A program made the position numbers and the translations under genes. The notes under the pieces were generated by a model. That model made no database searches, was not told the origin of the DNA, and was given only the letters and a program-made list of their open reading frames with translations. A DNA stretch of 31,424 bases from DATEEG01 sp035525055 (GTDB lineage Bacteria; Actinomycetota; Acidimicrobiia; Spongiisociales; ZC4RG35): the NCBI GenBank assembly GCA_035525055.1, contig DATLEZ010000132.1:1-31424 (forward strand), in the 5' to 3' direction. The stretch's first letter is position 1. Every line of letters starts with the position of its first letter. This document shows positions 24,301 to 31,019 of this stretch, piece by piece.

Positions 24301-25534
24301 GGGAGGCGATGTTGACGACAGAGCCGAGGATTGAGAACTCGCGGTGTACCTCGGAGCCGTAAGCGCCGCAGAAACCGAAGCCGGTCGTAACCCCGATCCC
24401 GTACTCGATGCGGAGCCCTCTCAGGGACCGCTCAAGCTCCATCGCAGCACGGATCGCCCGGATGGGGTCGTCATGGTGGCTGTGCGGCGGCACCCCGAAC
24501 ACCCCGACAATCACCGCACCTTTGTCGTCGACCAGGATCTTCTCGACGCTCCCCCCGAACCGGTTGAAGGCGGTCTGCGTTGCCTCCATCGACAGGTGCA
24601 GAGCTTCTCGATCTCGAGCTCGGTCGACATCCACACCGCGGATGTTCACCAGGACAGGACTGATCGTGCGCAGCTCGGCCGACCATTCGGCGGGACCTGC
24701 GTCGAGCCTGTCCAGGATCGGCCGAGGGACGAATTTCCTTGCCTCTTCCAGAAGGTCGATGGTGACCTCGAATGGCCGGGGCTCGAGTTGTGGTGCCGGC
24801 CGAATGAACTCGCGGATCCGCACGGCACCGTTGTCCGCTTCAGATCCGGCTGCGTAGCCCGCCACAAAACTCCAAGCCTGAGCCGAAAGCGCGACGTCTC
24901 CGGGACGAGCCGACTTGTGGGAGCTACGGACCTGATCTAAAGCGGCCCCGCCGACGAGATACTCCCATTGGTTATCGACTCCGCCCACTTGAAACACGAC
25001 GGCCTCGCCGGCGCCGACGGCAACAGTTAGGGCCAACTGATTGCCGTCGGGTCCGAGTGGCTGACCGGCGTTTCGTTGAATGTCGAGACCACATTGAGTG
25101 GCGGCGACGACTGCGCGATCCATCATGTCCGGGGCGGTGGCGGTCCAGATGACCAACACCGAATCGCCCGAGAATCGAAGAACGTCACCGCCGTGGCTCG
25201 CACACCGTTCGAGAATCGGGCCAAAGCAACGATCGAGGGTACGACTGAGCAGCTCCGCACCCCTAGGTCCAAGCGTTGCGAGTTGATCGCTCATCGAGGT
25301 GAAGCCCGACACGTCGACAAACATCACAGCGGCGTGATAGCGGCGGTGGTCGGGAGGGATCCCGGGACGCACCCCTTCAGCGAGACTGCGCAAGAGAAGT
25401 CCCGGGACATAGCTGGCCAGAGTCTGTGCCGATGGTCCCAAATCTGATCTTTTCGCTAGCCGACGCCAAGAAAGCCCGGTTGACGGTACCAGTCGGCCCA
25501 CAACGGAGCTTTGATCGTGCCTTCGCTGACTCAT
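21323..25534 (-). CDS. Class III adenylate/guanylate cyclase with AAA-type ATPase and TPR repeats (soluble adenylyl cyclase-like)
   Basis: About 1403 residues from ATG 25534; the open frame extends to 25666 but would then overlap the divergent gene. Two cyclase homology domains come first. In CHD1 (about 65-240) the metal Asp74 is in MFVDVSGFT and Asp124 is in RFSGDSVLVI. CHD2 (about 290-450) has NIRGVDVD in place of the metal motif and looks catalytically degenerate, but keeps GFGFCGAYGSEVHREFSILGSVVNIASRL. Next is a P-loop ATPase with Walker A GEAGIGKS at about 509-516 and Walker B RLLIVLEDTHWLD. A long TPR-like helical region forms the rest (LEEAGRDARDEGANVETIQFYRRAADL). This is the architecture of mammalian ADCY10, and in bacteria of signal-integrating cyclases. 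No DNA-binding domain is seen. It is divergent from the isoprenoid operon with a 22-base gap. Confidence 0.88.
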   Translation of the reverse strand: MSQRRHDQSSVVGRLVPSTGLSWRRLAKRSDLGPSAQTLASYVPGLLLRSLAEGVRPGIPPDHRRYHAAVMFVDVSGFTSMSDQLATLGPRGAELLSRTLDRCFGPILERCASHGGDVLRFSGDSVLVIWTATAPDMMDRAVVAATQCGLDIQRNAGQPLGPDGNQLALTVAVGAGEAVVFQVGGVDNQWEYLVGGAALDQVRSSHKSARPGDVALSAQAWSFVAGYAAGSEADNGAVRIREFIRPAPQLEPRPFEVTIDLLEEARKFVPRPILDRLDAGPAEWSAELRTISPVLVNIRGVDVDRARDREALHLSMEATQTAFNRFGGSVEKILVDDKGAVIVGVFGVPPHSHHDDPIRAIRAAMELERSLRGLRIEYGIGVTTGFGFCGAYGSEVHREFSILGSVVNIASRLMEAATNETLCDSTTATASLDRIRFSDLGVRHLAGRARPLSVHRPLWEEDAARRALTSLRAHLAHPLLGRDHERSQLAAALGGLVDGGKNSFVLIEGEAGIGKSAMAADLINTATEMNVVAVLGAGEEIDAGSPYHAWQAVLAQLLGLSDTVDPSHRRARVLEMLDAPESLHPFLSLLNGALAVDFPETEQTIAMSPRARRHEIASMLVRLLERSAAGSRLLIVLEDTHWLDASSWDLALTVAEQVAPLMLVMTSRPMTNLPPERDALLRGTSTLHLRLGALNPRDAVAMVCDKLGVDEIPAEVAELIRVRASGHPLFSEQLAFALLDAGVLVVEGRVARLADGRHLDDELVLPDEIQKLVTGRLDQLAENTRLTLKVASVLGQTFDVEGLAAIHPNGLDRSTIDEQLAQLDTLQLTAPGAGQGHTFRHAIIQAAAYQLFLPEQQQRLHRSAAEWYERRRESESSSTVPLATLAHHWEKAGDAVRALGYLEEAGRDARDEGANVETIQFYRRAADLDSSGRPAGVDDRRRSLWSSRIGEARAAQGDFTGAESSYRAGLSLLGYHPPKSSVGRVIRLAGEVVRQIFHLLGYRGRRAEKPGQIQAARLTSLLGEVYYFNLDLLGFPLLNLMSINLAEASGRPEVAGLAYSNLSYLAGVLRLDRLAQRYNRLAASAEEKTTTAVSPGTAEWVSRPGSGHKVAAANSRAAYNLGSARWPEVYAALDEGIEACRRLRDDYTLGICLALRAYARSYTSPAPEAAADYRELLDSAIARSNTQHEAWALTYSIPVLLAAGDDAEAFARLRQGQKVIDHSDLITPPVFRAMDARILADGPDPGPALDAAERALRDLSRIPAAFTSLAGYSALFDALAALSQRQLPVGGEQRLRKTSRKALARLGRYALVFPFARPRLALYKGQAAIRGGKLQRGFALLGRGLKEAEARGMRVDEAMLLVALIEVGPSAERDRYLTRANELCRRLELKEFLARLAALEIVA

Positions 25535-25556
25535 GGGTAGATATGGTTGAGCGCGA

Positions 25557-26492
25557 GTGAGCGATTCAAGTACAAGATTTCTGGCGACAGAACTCGGACC
25601 GCGCCTGGAGCGCCTGCGGTCGTCCCTCAACCCGTCGCTGGCTGAGCTGCTCGACCGCCTTCTCAATCGTCACGGCTGGACCGGCGATTGGGGAAGGCTG
25701 CTCAACCCCCTGGGCCAGCCCGTTGTGCAGCTTCCCTACTGGATGGACGAGATCGCATCGGCCGGAATCGCAACCTCCGTACTGGACGATCTGGCCGAAG
25801 CGGCGGTCATCGGGTACCTCCATGTTCGAGTCCAGGACGACCTCATTGACGAAGGCGGCTGGCCGGTCCAGGAGGGGCTGTTGCTCTCCGAGGCATTGCT
25901 CATTCGCCATGTCTCGATGCTCGCCCGTCACGCCGGGAGCTCGGACCAGTTCTGGACCTACTTCGACGCGAAGGGTTGGGACTATTGCGACGCATCGTTG
26001 TTGGAGCGGAGCCTCCTCGACCCTGGATCCGCCTATGACGAGGCTGGCTTCGACCTGGTGATGCGACGCTCGGCAGCATTGGCGATCCCCAGCGCGGTGG
26101 TACTCGATCTTGCCGATCGATGGGATCTGCTCGCCGGACTCGAGGACCTCGTCTGGCATGTCGTGCGGTCGGGCCAGCTCGTCGACGACCTCATTGACGC
26201 GGCCGACGATCTCGACCGGGGCAACCACACCTGGGTCGTCAGGAGGTTGGGCGGCAGCGCGGGTCGAGAGGCCCTCTTGCACAAAATGGGGATTGGCGGA
26301 GGCTTCGACGAGATCATCGGCGACATCAACCGGGACCTGGGCGCAGCCGACGACGCTGCCGCCCGGCTGGGAGCCCATGCTGTCGTTTCGTGGTTGGAGG
26401 CTCGACGAGCGGCTGTCGTGCGCCTTCAGGAGAGTTTCTTCGCTCGACTCTTTACCGGCTTCAACCAGGCATCGGTCGACACTGCCCAATAG
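25557..26492 (+). CDS. Class I isoprenoid synthase-like enzyme
   Basis: A 311-residue all-helical protein of the class I isoprenoid fold. The first aspartate-rich motif is VQDDLIDEGG (residues 94-98) and the second is QLVDDLIDAADDLDRGNHT (210-214), placed as in trans-prenyl-transferases. Both motifs read DDLID. They should bind three Mg ions and a prenyl diphosphate. The sequence between them (SLLERSLLDPGSAYDEAGFDLVMRRSAALAIPSAVVLDLA) is unlike common FPP or GGPP synthases, so condensation, cyclisation or prenyl transfer are all possible. GTG at 25557 has no obvious ribosome-binding site. A TATGGT box nine bases upstream would suit leaderless transcription, weakly supported. It heads the four-gene operon that ends at 27842. 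Confidence 0.75.
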   Translation: MSDSSTRFLATELGPRLERLRSSLNPSLAELLDRLLNRHGWTGDWGRLLNPLGQPVVQLPYWMDEIASAGIATSVLDDLAEAAVIGYLHVRVQDDLIDEGGWPVQEGLLLSEALLIRHVSMLARHAGSSDQFWTYFDAKGWDYCDASLLERSLLDPGSAYDEAGFDLVMRRSAALAIPSAVVLDLADRWDLLAGLEDLVWHVVRSGQLVDDLIDAADDLDRGNHTWVVRRLGGSAGREALLHKMGIGGGFDEIIGDINRDLGAADDAAARLGAHAVVSWLEARRAAVVRLQESFFARLFTGFNQASVDTAQ

Positions 26493-26524
26493 GATTGCCG
26501 GCAGCGAGCAGGGAGGAAGCAGCA

Positions 26525-26773
26525 ATGAACGAAGGGCACCCCCTTCATGCGATTCCCCACGACCTAGTGGGACGAGCGATCAAGGATCCCCTTTTTAGGA
26601 ATGAAATCCTTGCTCTCAAAGAGGATGAAGATGCCCTCAACCAATTCCTGGTTGAAAAAGGATATGCGCCGATCGGGCACGCGGCCTACCTCGTGATTCA
26701 TGGACTCGATAAGACCGACGTCGATCGCGTTCTGGGGGAGGTGTCCGAGAACAACGACTTCCTCGCCTCGTAA
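26525..26773 (+). CDS. Small protein A of a tandem paralogous pair, Nif11/NHLP-leader-like
   Basis: An 82-residue acidic protein with a good GGAGGA site and no Cys or Trp. It shares the pattern HPL..(I/V)PHD.VGRAIKDP.FR....LK.D..ALN..LV..G..P.G..AY..I..L with protein B, and both end in FLAS or NLAS. The DP.FR near the N-terminus followed by a GY-like turn recalls the leader domain of Nif11 and nitrile-hydratase-like RiPP precursors, but this is a weak visual resemblance. There is no GG or GA cleavage site and no obvious core. It could instead be a structural or carrier partner of the isoprenoid enzyme. Confidence 0.75.
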   Translation: MNEGHPLHAIPHDLVGRAIKDPLFRNEILALKEDEDALNQFLVEKGYAPIGHAAYLVIHGLDKTDVDRVLGEVSENNDFLAS

Positions 26774-26797
26774 TGACTATCAAGGAGGACTGCGCCG

Positions 26798-27040
26798 ATG
26801 CTTGAAGAACATCCTCTCTATCACGTCCCCCACGACATCGTGGGTCGAGCTATCAAGGATCCGGGTTTTCGAAGCATCGTGCTCGGCCTGAAGGACGACA
26901 GAGAGGCCCTGAATAGCTACCTGGTGGACGAAGGACACACTCCGCTGGGCGAAGAGGCGTACGACGCGATTGCAGCGCTCAATCCCGATGGAGTTGAGGC
27001 TGCGTTAGCGGGCTTCGAAAACAAGAACCTTGCTTCGTGA
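26798..27040 (+). CDS. Small protein B of a tandem paralogous pair, Nif11/NHLP-leader-like
   Basis: An 80-residue paralogue of protein A, about half identical, 24 bases downstream. It has the perfect site AAGGAGG nine bases before ATG. Conserved features are HPLYHVPHDIVGRAIKDPGF, LKDDREALNSYLVDEGH, an EEAYDAIAAL helix and the terminal NLAS. It also lacks Cys and Trp. The pair was made by tandem duplication and both copies remain intact, so selection probably keeps both. The function is unknown: precursor peptide, carrier or regulatory subunit are all open. The stop overlaps the methyltransferase start, giving translational coupling. Confidence 0.78.
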   Translation: MLEEHPLYHVPHDIVGRAIKDPGFRSIVLGLKDDREALNSYLVDEGHTPLGEEAYDAIAALNPDGVEAALAGFENKNLAS

Positions 27041-27842
27041 CGGTCGGTCGTACAGCCCGGCGGTCGTAGAGTTTTACGACCGCTGGACGAGGTCGTTCGT
27101 CGACGGTTTCGGCACCACCTTCCAGGCCGGGTTTGCCAAACGAAACGCCCAAAGCCGCGAAGATCCCAGCGACTCGTCTGTTCTCTTAGCCGAGCGAGCA
27201 GAGGTCTCGCCGGGAGATCGAGTCCTTGACGCCGGATGCGGGGTCTGCGGACCTGCCATTGCAATTGCCCGGTCATTCGGCGTCGAAGTGCACGGCTTCA
27301 CGGTGTCGCCAGTGCAGGCAATCACGGCCTCTCGCCTGATCGCCGATGCCGGACTCAAGGGGCGAGTATCTGCAACGCTAGGCGATTACCACCACCTGCC
27401 CGTCCAGGATGCCTCCTTCGACCGGGTCCTCTTTCTCGAGTCCTGCGGGTACAGCCCGGCCCGGGATCACCTCTTCACCGAGGCGGCGCGTGTGCTTCGC
27501 CCCGGCGGAACCGTCTACGTCAAGGACGTCTTTCGGGAGGAGGATCCACTGGAACCCCAACAACACGCTGACGTCGAGGAGTTCGATCGACTGTGGTCGC
27601 TGGCTTCGAGTCCCACGCTGTCGGGAGTCGCGAGGGACCTGGCCAACGCCGGATGCGAAATAGTTAGGGTCGGTCCGCTTCCGATCGTCGGCACCGACCG
27701 CTTCGTCGGAGCGATGTTCGAGATCGCCGGCCCGACCATCCAATTGAGCCCGCTGGGCCGACAATTCTTTAGATCGTTCGAAGATCTGCCGCTGTTCTTC
27801 GGAGAGGTTCTGGCGCGGAAACCAACAGTCAGCAGTCGGTAG
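27030..27842 (+). CDS. SAM-dependent methyltransferase
   Basis: A 270-residue class I methyltransferase. The SAM-binding motif I is RVLDAGCGVCGPAIAIA, followed by VEVHGFTVSPVQAITASRLIADAGL, the acidic loop FDRVLFLESCGYSPARDHLFTEAARVLRPGGTVYVKDVF and a C-terminal substrate-binding region. This style resembles the sterol/geranyl-diphosphate C-methyltransferase branch (Erg6/GPPMT-like), which suits a neighbouring isoprenoid enzyme, but that assignment is inference. The likely start is TTG at 27030, inside the last codons of small protein B; no ribosome-binding site is seen, so it relies on coupling. It is the last gene of the operon. Confidence 0.85.
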   Translation: MLRDGRSYSPAVVEFYDRWTRSFVDGFGTTFQAGFAKRNAQSREDPSDSSVLLAERAEVSPGDRVLDAGCGVCGPAIAIARSFGVEVHGFTVSPVQAITASRLIADAGLKGRVSATLGDYHHLPVQDASFDRVLFLESCGYSPARDHLFTEAARVLRPGGTVYVKDVFREEDPLEPQQHADVEEFDRLWSLASSPTLSGVARDLANAGCEIVRVGPLPIVGTDRFVGAMFEIAGPTIQLSPLGRQFFRSFEDLPLFFGEVLARKPTVSSR

Positions 27843-27892
27843 ACCGGTTCGCACGAGAACATCTCGTAGTCCGGTGTAACGTTTCCTCTGTT

Positions 27893-28315
27893 GTGGCCCG
27901 TTACCTGGTGGTTGCCCATCAGACTGCTGATAGCCCCGAACTCGTGGCCGAACTTCGGCGAGCAAAGGCGGCCGATCCCGCATCGACCTTTGTTCTCGTG
28001 GTCCCGGCTACACCCGTGCAACACCTCCGCGGCTGGACCGAAGGCGAGTCCAGGGCGGTAGCGGCGGCAACCGGCGCCCGCGCCCAGGAAGGGCTGAAAC
28101 GGCATGGAATCGAATTGAGCCAGGTCCGCGTCGGCGACCCTGACCCCGTCGAGGCCGCCGCCGATGAGTGGAACGAGCGGCCCGACTACGACGAGATCAT
28201 CCTGTCGACCCTGACGGCGCGTGTCTCTCGGTGGTTGCGAGGCGACGCCCGCAACCGGCTCGCCAAACGCCTCTCCATCCCGGTCCGGCATGTCGTCGCC
28301 GAACCGCGGCATTGA
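27893..28315 (+). CDS. USP-like small alpha/beta protein
   Basis: A 140-residue protein with a Rossmann-like alpha/beta fold. It has an opening strand RYLVVAHQTADSPELVAEL, TFVLVVPATPVQHLRGW, HGIELSQVRVGDPDPVEAAADEW and the C-terminal DEIILSTLTARVSRWLRGDARNRLAKRLSIPVRHVV. The last part matches the end of universal-stress proteins, although the ATP-binding G-2X-G-9X-G motif is not clear. A stress or nucleotide-binding role is inferred. The GTG start lies 50 bases beyond the methyltransferase. It could be the fifth gene of that operon, but its sequence gives no link. Confidence 0.7.
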   Translation: MARYLVVAHQTADSPELVAELRRAKAADPASTFVLVVPATPVQHLRGWTEGESRAVAAATGARAQEGLKRHGIELSQVRVGDPDPVEAAADEWNERPDYDEIILSTLTARVSRWLRGDARNRLAKRLSIPVRHVVAEPRH

Positions 28316-28318
28316 GAC

Positions 28319-29401
28319 TCAGCCTTCGGTGATGGTGAATTCGAGGACGATTCTCGCCACATCGTCATCGAGCACGAGCTCCACCTGATAGTCGCCCGCG
28401 CTGAACCCGCCCGCCGGAGGGGTGATAGCCATATACGCCCAGGTGTGGTCGGCTTCGTAGAAGAAGTCATAGGTCAACAGCTCGGTGCCCTCGGAAGACC
28501 AAGTGGCGTTGACCGTTCCCGTGGTGCCGTCGGGGAGCCGGTACACCACATACACCGCCGACGAGGCAGTGGTGAACTCGTCGGTGTACCAGGCCGGGTC
28601 GGGAGCATCGACCGAGGTGTCGACCTCGTCGGCCATCACTACCTCGAGGAATGCATCACTCGGTATGTCGGCGGTCGGCTCTGTCCATTCCCAGGCCGCC
28701 AGGAGTTCGGCAACCACCGCGGCATCGTCTGCGGTGACTCCGAAAAAGTCGGCGTGGAACAAGGTTCCCGCCCGCAGTGAGAACCACGACTGCTGATAGC
28801 TGCCGGCTGTCATGAAACCGACATGGATGGCCGGCTCACCGCCCAGACAGTCGGCGACACCGGCGGCGATCATCTCCTCGAAGTCCGTCGACTCGCGGTA
28901 GCGCTCCTCGGCTCGTTGATAAATGTCCTCCAGTGAGGATGTGGGCCCGTCGAGTTGGAGAATGAGGAGATTTTGTTGAAAGTCGAAGCTCGCCACGGCG
29001 TAGCTCACCAGGACCTCGGACTCGTCGACTCCCGCTTCCGCCAACGTGACTGCATCGAAGTGCCACCCTGCGGTTTTGGCTTCAGTGGGTACGCGTGTCG
29101 AGACGTCCTCCCAGTCCGCGGGGTAATAGCTGACCCAATCGGGTGTTTCGAGAAGGCGCCACCCAGAGGCTGGTTCTGCCGCCGCCGGACAGTCGTTGGC
29201 GGCGGTGGTTGTTGTGGCCTCCACGGTGATAGTGGTGGCGTCAGCTGTTGTGGTGGTATCAGCTGCGGAGGTGGCGGTTGTGGTGGCAGCGGCCGTGGTG
29301 GCGGTCGTGTCAGCCGTAGTGGCAGCACCTCCGCCGCCACAGGCGACGATCACGAGCGCCAGCCCCAGGACGGGTAACGAAAGTGCGCGGTGTCCAGTCA
29401 T
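28319..29401 (-). CDS. Lipoprotein with a Thr/Ala-rich linker
   Basis: A 360-residue exported protein. The signal peptide LPVLGLALVIVACGGGG ends in a lipobox (VIVAC), so it should be acylated and membrane-anchored outside the cell. Residues about 25-68 are low-complexity Thr/Ala, a flexible spacer. The mature domain contains SGWRLLETPDWVSYYPADWEDVS, a pattern of PsbP-like or DUF-type domains on bacterial lipoproteins, and a second beta-rich domain (FYEADHTWAYMAITPPAGGFSAGDYQVELVLDD) resembling an Ig or CARDB fold. No enzyme motif is visible. It ends three bases from the convergent USP-like gene. Confidence 0.8.
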   Translation of the reverse strand: MTGHRALSLPVLGLALVIVACGGGGAATTADTTATTAAATTTATSAADTTTTADATTITVEATTTTAANDCPAAAEPASGWRLLETPDWVSYYPADWEDVSTRVPTEAKTAGWHFDAVTLAEAGVDESEVLVSYAVASFDFQQNLLILQLDGPTSSLEDIYQRAEERYRESTDFEEMIAAGVADCLGGEPAIHVGFMTAGSYQQSWFSLRAGTLFHADFFGVTADDAAVVAELLAAWEWTEPTADIPSDAFLEVVMADEVDTSVDAPDPAWYTDEFTTASSAVYVVYRLPDGTTGTVNATWSSEGTELLTYDFFYEADHTWAYMAITPPAGGFSAGDYQVELVLDDDVARIVLEFTITEG

Positions 29402-29446
29402 GGTGTCTTATTCCAGTCCGCGGGCGTTGAACATCGGTACGACGAA

Positions 29447-29472
29447 AGTTGAACCGGCCGCACGGTTCAACT
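29447..29472. promoter_or_regulatory. Nine-base inverted repeat between divergent genes
   Basis: AGTTGAACC at 29447-29455 pairs perfectly with GGTTCAACT at 29464-29472 across an eight-base spacer. It lies between the lipoprotein start (minus strand) and the next plus-strand gene. The centre-to-centre spacing of 17 bases suits a dimeric repressor, and a hairpin is the other possibility. Confidence 0.4.
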
Positions 29473-29516
29473 CGTGTGGAACTAGCGTCCAACCACGGCC
29501 CGCTTGATTCCACAGG

Positions 29517-30209
29517 ATGATGTCGGACCAACTCCAAGGCTCTTTTACCCAGCGCATGATCCCGACCCGCCATCCTTCCTGGGAAGAGTTCGCTTCCCGG
29601 GCCGGCGGCAGCTTGAAGCGACACTCGTTCTGGCGGAGCGACGAGATCGTTACCTCGATGGGTGGTTGGGAGGTTCACCTCCAATCCGTGATGCTCGACC
29701 ACAAGACCGGGGCCCGTAACCCGGGAACTTTCTATTCGACCCGCCGCGGCACCGAGGTGTGGGCTGGATTCTCCAGCCTCGACGGCTTCCGGTTTTCGGC
29801 TCGTGACCGCGAGTGGCTCCACCGCCAGCCGTATCAGCTGCGGTGGGATATCGATGTCGGTCGCCTGGTGGACGCGGTGCGCCGTCGTCGACAACCGGAG
29901 GACACCCAGATCGGCAACGAAACCTTCGACCAGAGGTTCGTCACCCGCTCTAACGATCCCGGCAAGCTGAGAGCCCTGGTGGAAGGTGCGGCCCTGGAGC
30001 GAATACTCAAGCGACCGTACCTGGCCGAATTTCACATCGAGGCCGGAGAGCCCGATGAGTCGGGCGCACCCCAGCCGGCCTCGCTGGTCGTCTGGGAGCG
30101 CGACATGCTGCAGGACGCCGACCAGTTGCTCGACCTGCACGAAGTCCTGTTGGCATTGCTGGATCGGCTTGGACGGCTGGGCTCGGCCGGACCGCTCGCT
30201 CCTCAATGA
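29517..30209 (+). CDS. Hypothetical protein of 230 residues
   Basis: I recognise no named family. The N-terminal domain is beta-rich (SWEEFASRAGGSLKRHSFWRSDEIVTSMGGWEVHLQSVMLD, then EVWAGFSSLDGFRFSARDREW). The C-terminal half is helical and acidic, ending in LQDADQLLDLHEVLLALLDRLGRLG. The GNETFDQRFVTRSND and HPSWEEFASRAGG phrases have the look of a DUF3137-like domain, but I do not assert it. There is no signal peptide or membrane helix. A double ATG at 29517 and 29520 lacks a clear ribosome-binding site. It follows a palindrome at 29447-29472. Confidence 0.7.
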   Translation: MMSDQLQGSFTQRMIPTRHPSWEEFASRAGGSLKRHSFWRSDEIVTSMGGWEVHLQSVMLDHKTGARNPGTFYSTRRGTEVWAGFSSLDGFRFSARDREWLHRQPYQLRWDIDVGRLVDAVRRRRQPEDTQIGNETFDQRFVTRSNDPGKLRALVEGAALERILKRPYLAEFHIEAGEPDESGAPQPASLVVWERDMLQDADQLLDLHEVLLALLDRLGRLGSAGPLAPQ

Positions 30210-30297
30210 GTACGCAAGAAGAAGAACAGCGAAGGAAAGGCGAATCGGTAACGCCGCTTCCCGGCTCCTTTGACGTGTGAGCAAAGGCCACCTTCCG

Positions 30298-30891
30298 TCA
30301 GACCTGACTGGTTGGCCGAGCTCCACGCCTCTTCAGGAAGGTGACGACCACGATGGCCGCGGCTGCCGACCACGTGAGCAACGGAATGAAGATCACCGCA
30401 CCAATCCCTGCGAAGAGGCGGCCGCCGAGACCCTGGCTCACCGCCAGTGTGACGTCCGGTCCGCTCTCCCCACCGGGGTAGTCGCCGATCATCAGAACCG
30501 GGCCAGCTTCTTCAACATCGAATACCAGAACGGCTTCACCGGTTCGGCCACCGAGGGTGTACGTGAAAGTCCCGTTGGGGTTGTTCAAGTCAAGGGATTC
30601 GCCCTGCCCCGTGATGACCTCCACCGCCAGCGCACCGACCGCTGGATCGAGACCAGACCCGACCGGATACTCGACAAAGATCGTGTAGGTACCGGGCTCG
30701 GCAAGCACGAATTCGTTCTGGCCCGGGAAGTCGGCCCGTTGCAGGTCGTCGTCGATGGTGGTGAGGGTTTGCCAGAGGGCGAACCCAGCCCCGAGAAGGC
30801 CGGCCAATGCCAGCAGTCCGGCCAGCAGATACCACTTACGACCCGGTGCTTTGCGGGGCGTCACCGCGACATTCTCAGGACTTGCAGTCAT
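30298..30891 (-). CDS. Membrane protein with two helices and an external beta domain
   Basis: A 197-residue protein: a short cytoplasmic Pro/Arg N-terminus, a first helix at about 20-40 (WYLLAGLLALAGLLGAGFAL), an extracellular beta-sandwich with FVLAEPGTYTIFVEYPVG and AVLVFDVEEAGPVLMIGDYPGG, and a second helix near 165-187 (GIGAVIFIPLLTWSAAAAIVVVTFL) with a basic tail. The external domain resembles pre-peptidase/Ig-like beta domains. No enzyme residues are visible. A role in envelope function is inferred from topology alone. The minus-strand gene is convergent with the previous one. Confidence 0.72.
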   Translation of the reverse strand: MTASPENVAVTPRKAPGRKWYLLAGLLALAGLLGAGFALWQTLTTIDDDLQRADFPGQNEFVLAEPGTYTIFVEYPVGSGLDPAVGALAVEVITGQGESLDLNNPNGTFTYTLGGRTGEAVLVFDVEEAGPVLMIGDYPGGESGPDVTLAVSQGLGGRLFAGIGAVIFIPLLTWSAAAAIVVVTFLKRRGARPTSQV

Positions 30892-31019
30892 AGGTCAATA
30901 CTCCGGCTCGGTTGTCGGTATCACAACGGAGCCGAGTTGAACGAAGGCGCGAAGGAAGTTGCACCGGCCCGGCCCGGGACCGCCTGGACAAATACAGTGA
31001 GCCGACGACCAAGGAATCG

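Noticed and set aside
25535..25666. 44-residue N-terminal extension of the cyclase protein
   Set aside because: It would overlap the divergent isoprenoid gene and is Arg/Ser-rich; ATG 25534 precedes the family's usual N-terminus.
25566..26525. 319-codon antisense frame opposite the isoprenoid synthase-like gene
   Set aside because: It is antisense to a coding frame with two aspartate-rich motifs, and its own product shows no motif.
29310..30326. 338-codon antisense frame opposite the 230-residue protein
   Set aside because: Its product is low in domain-like features and spans the palindrome and the neighbouring lipoprotein start.
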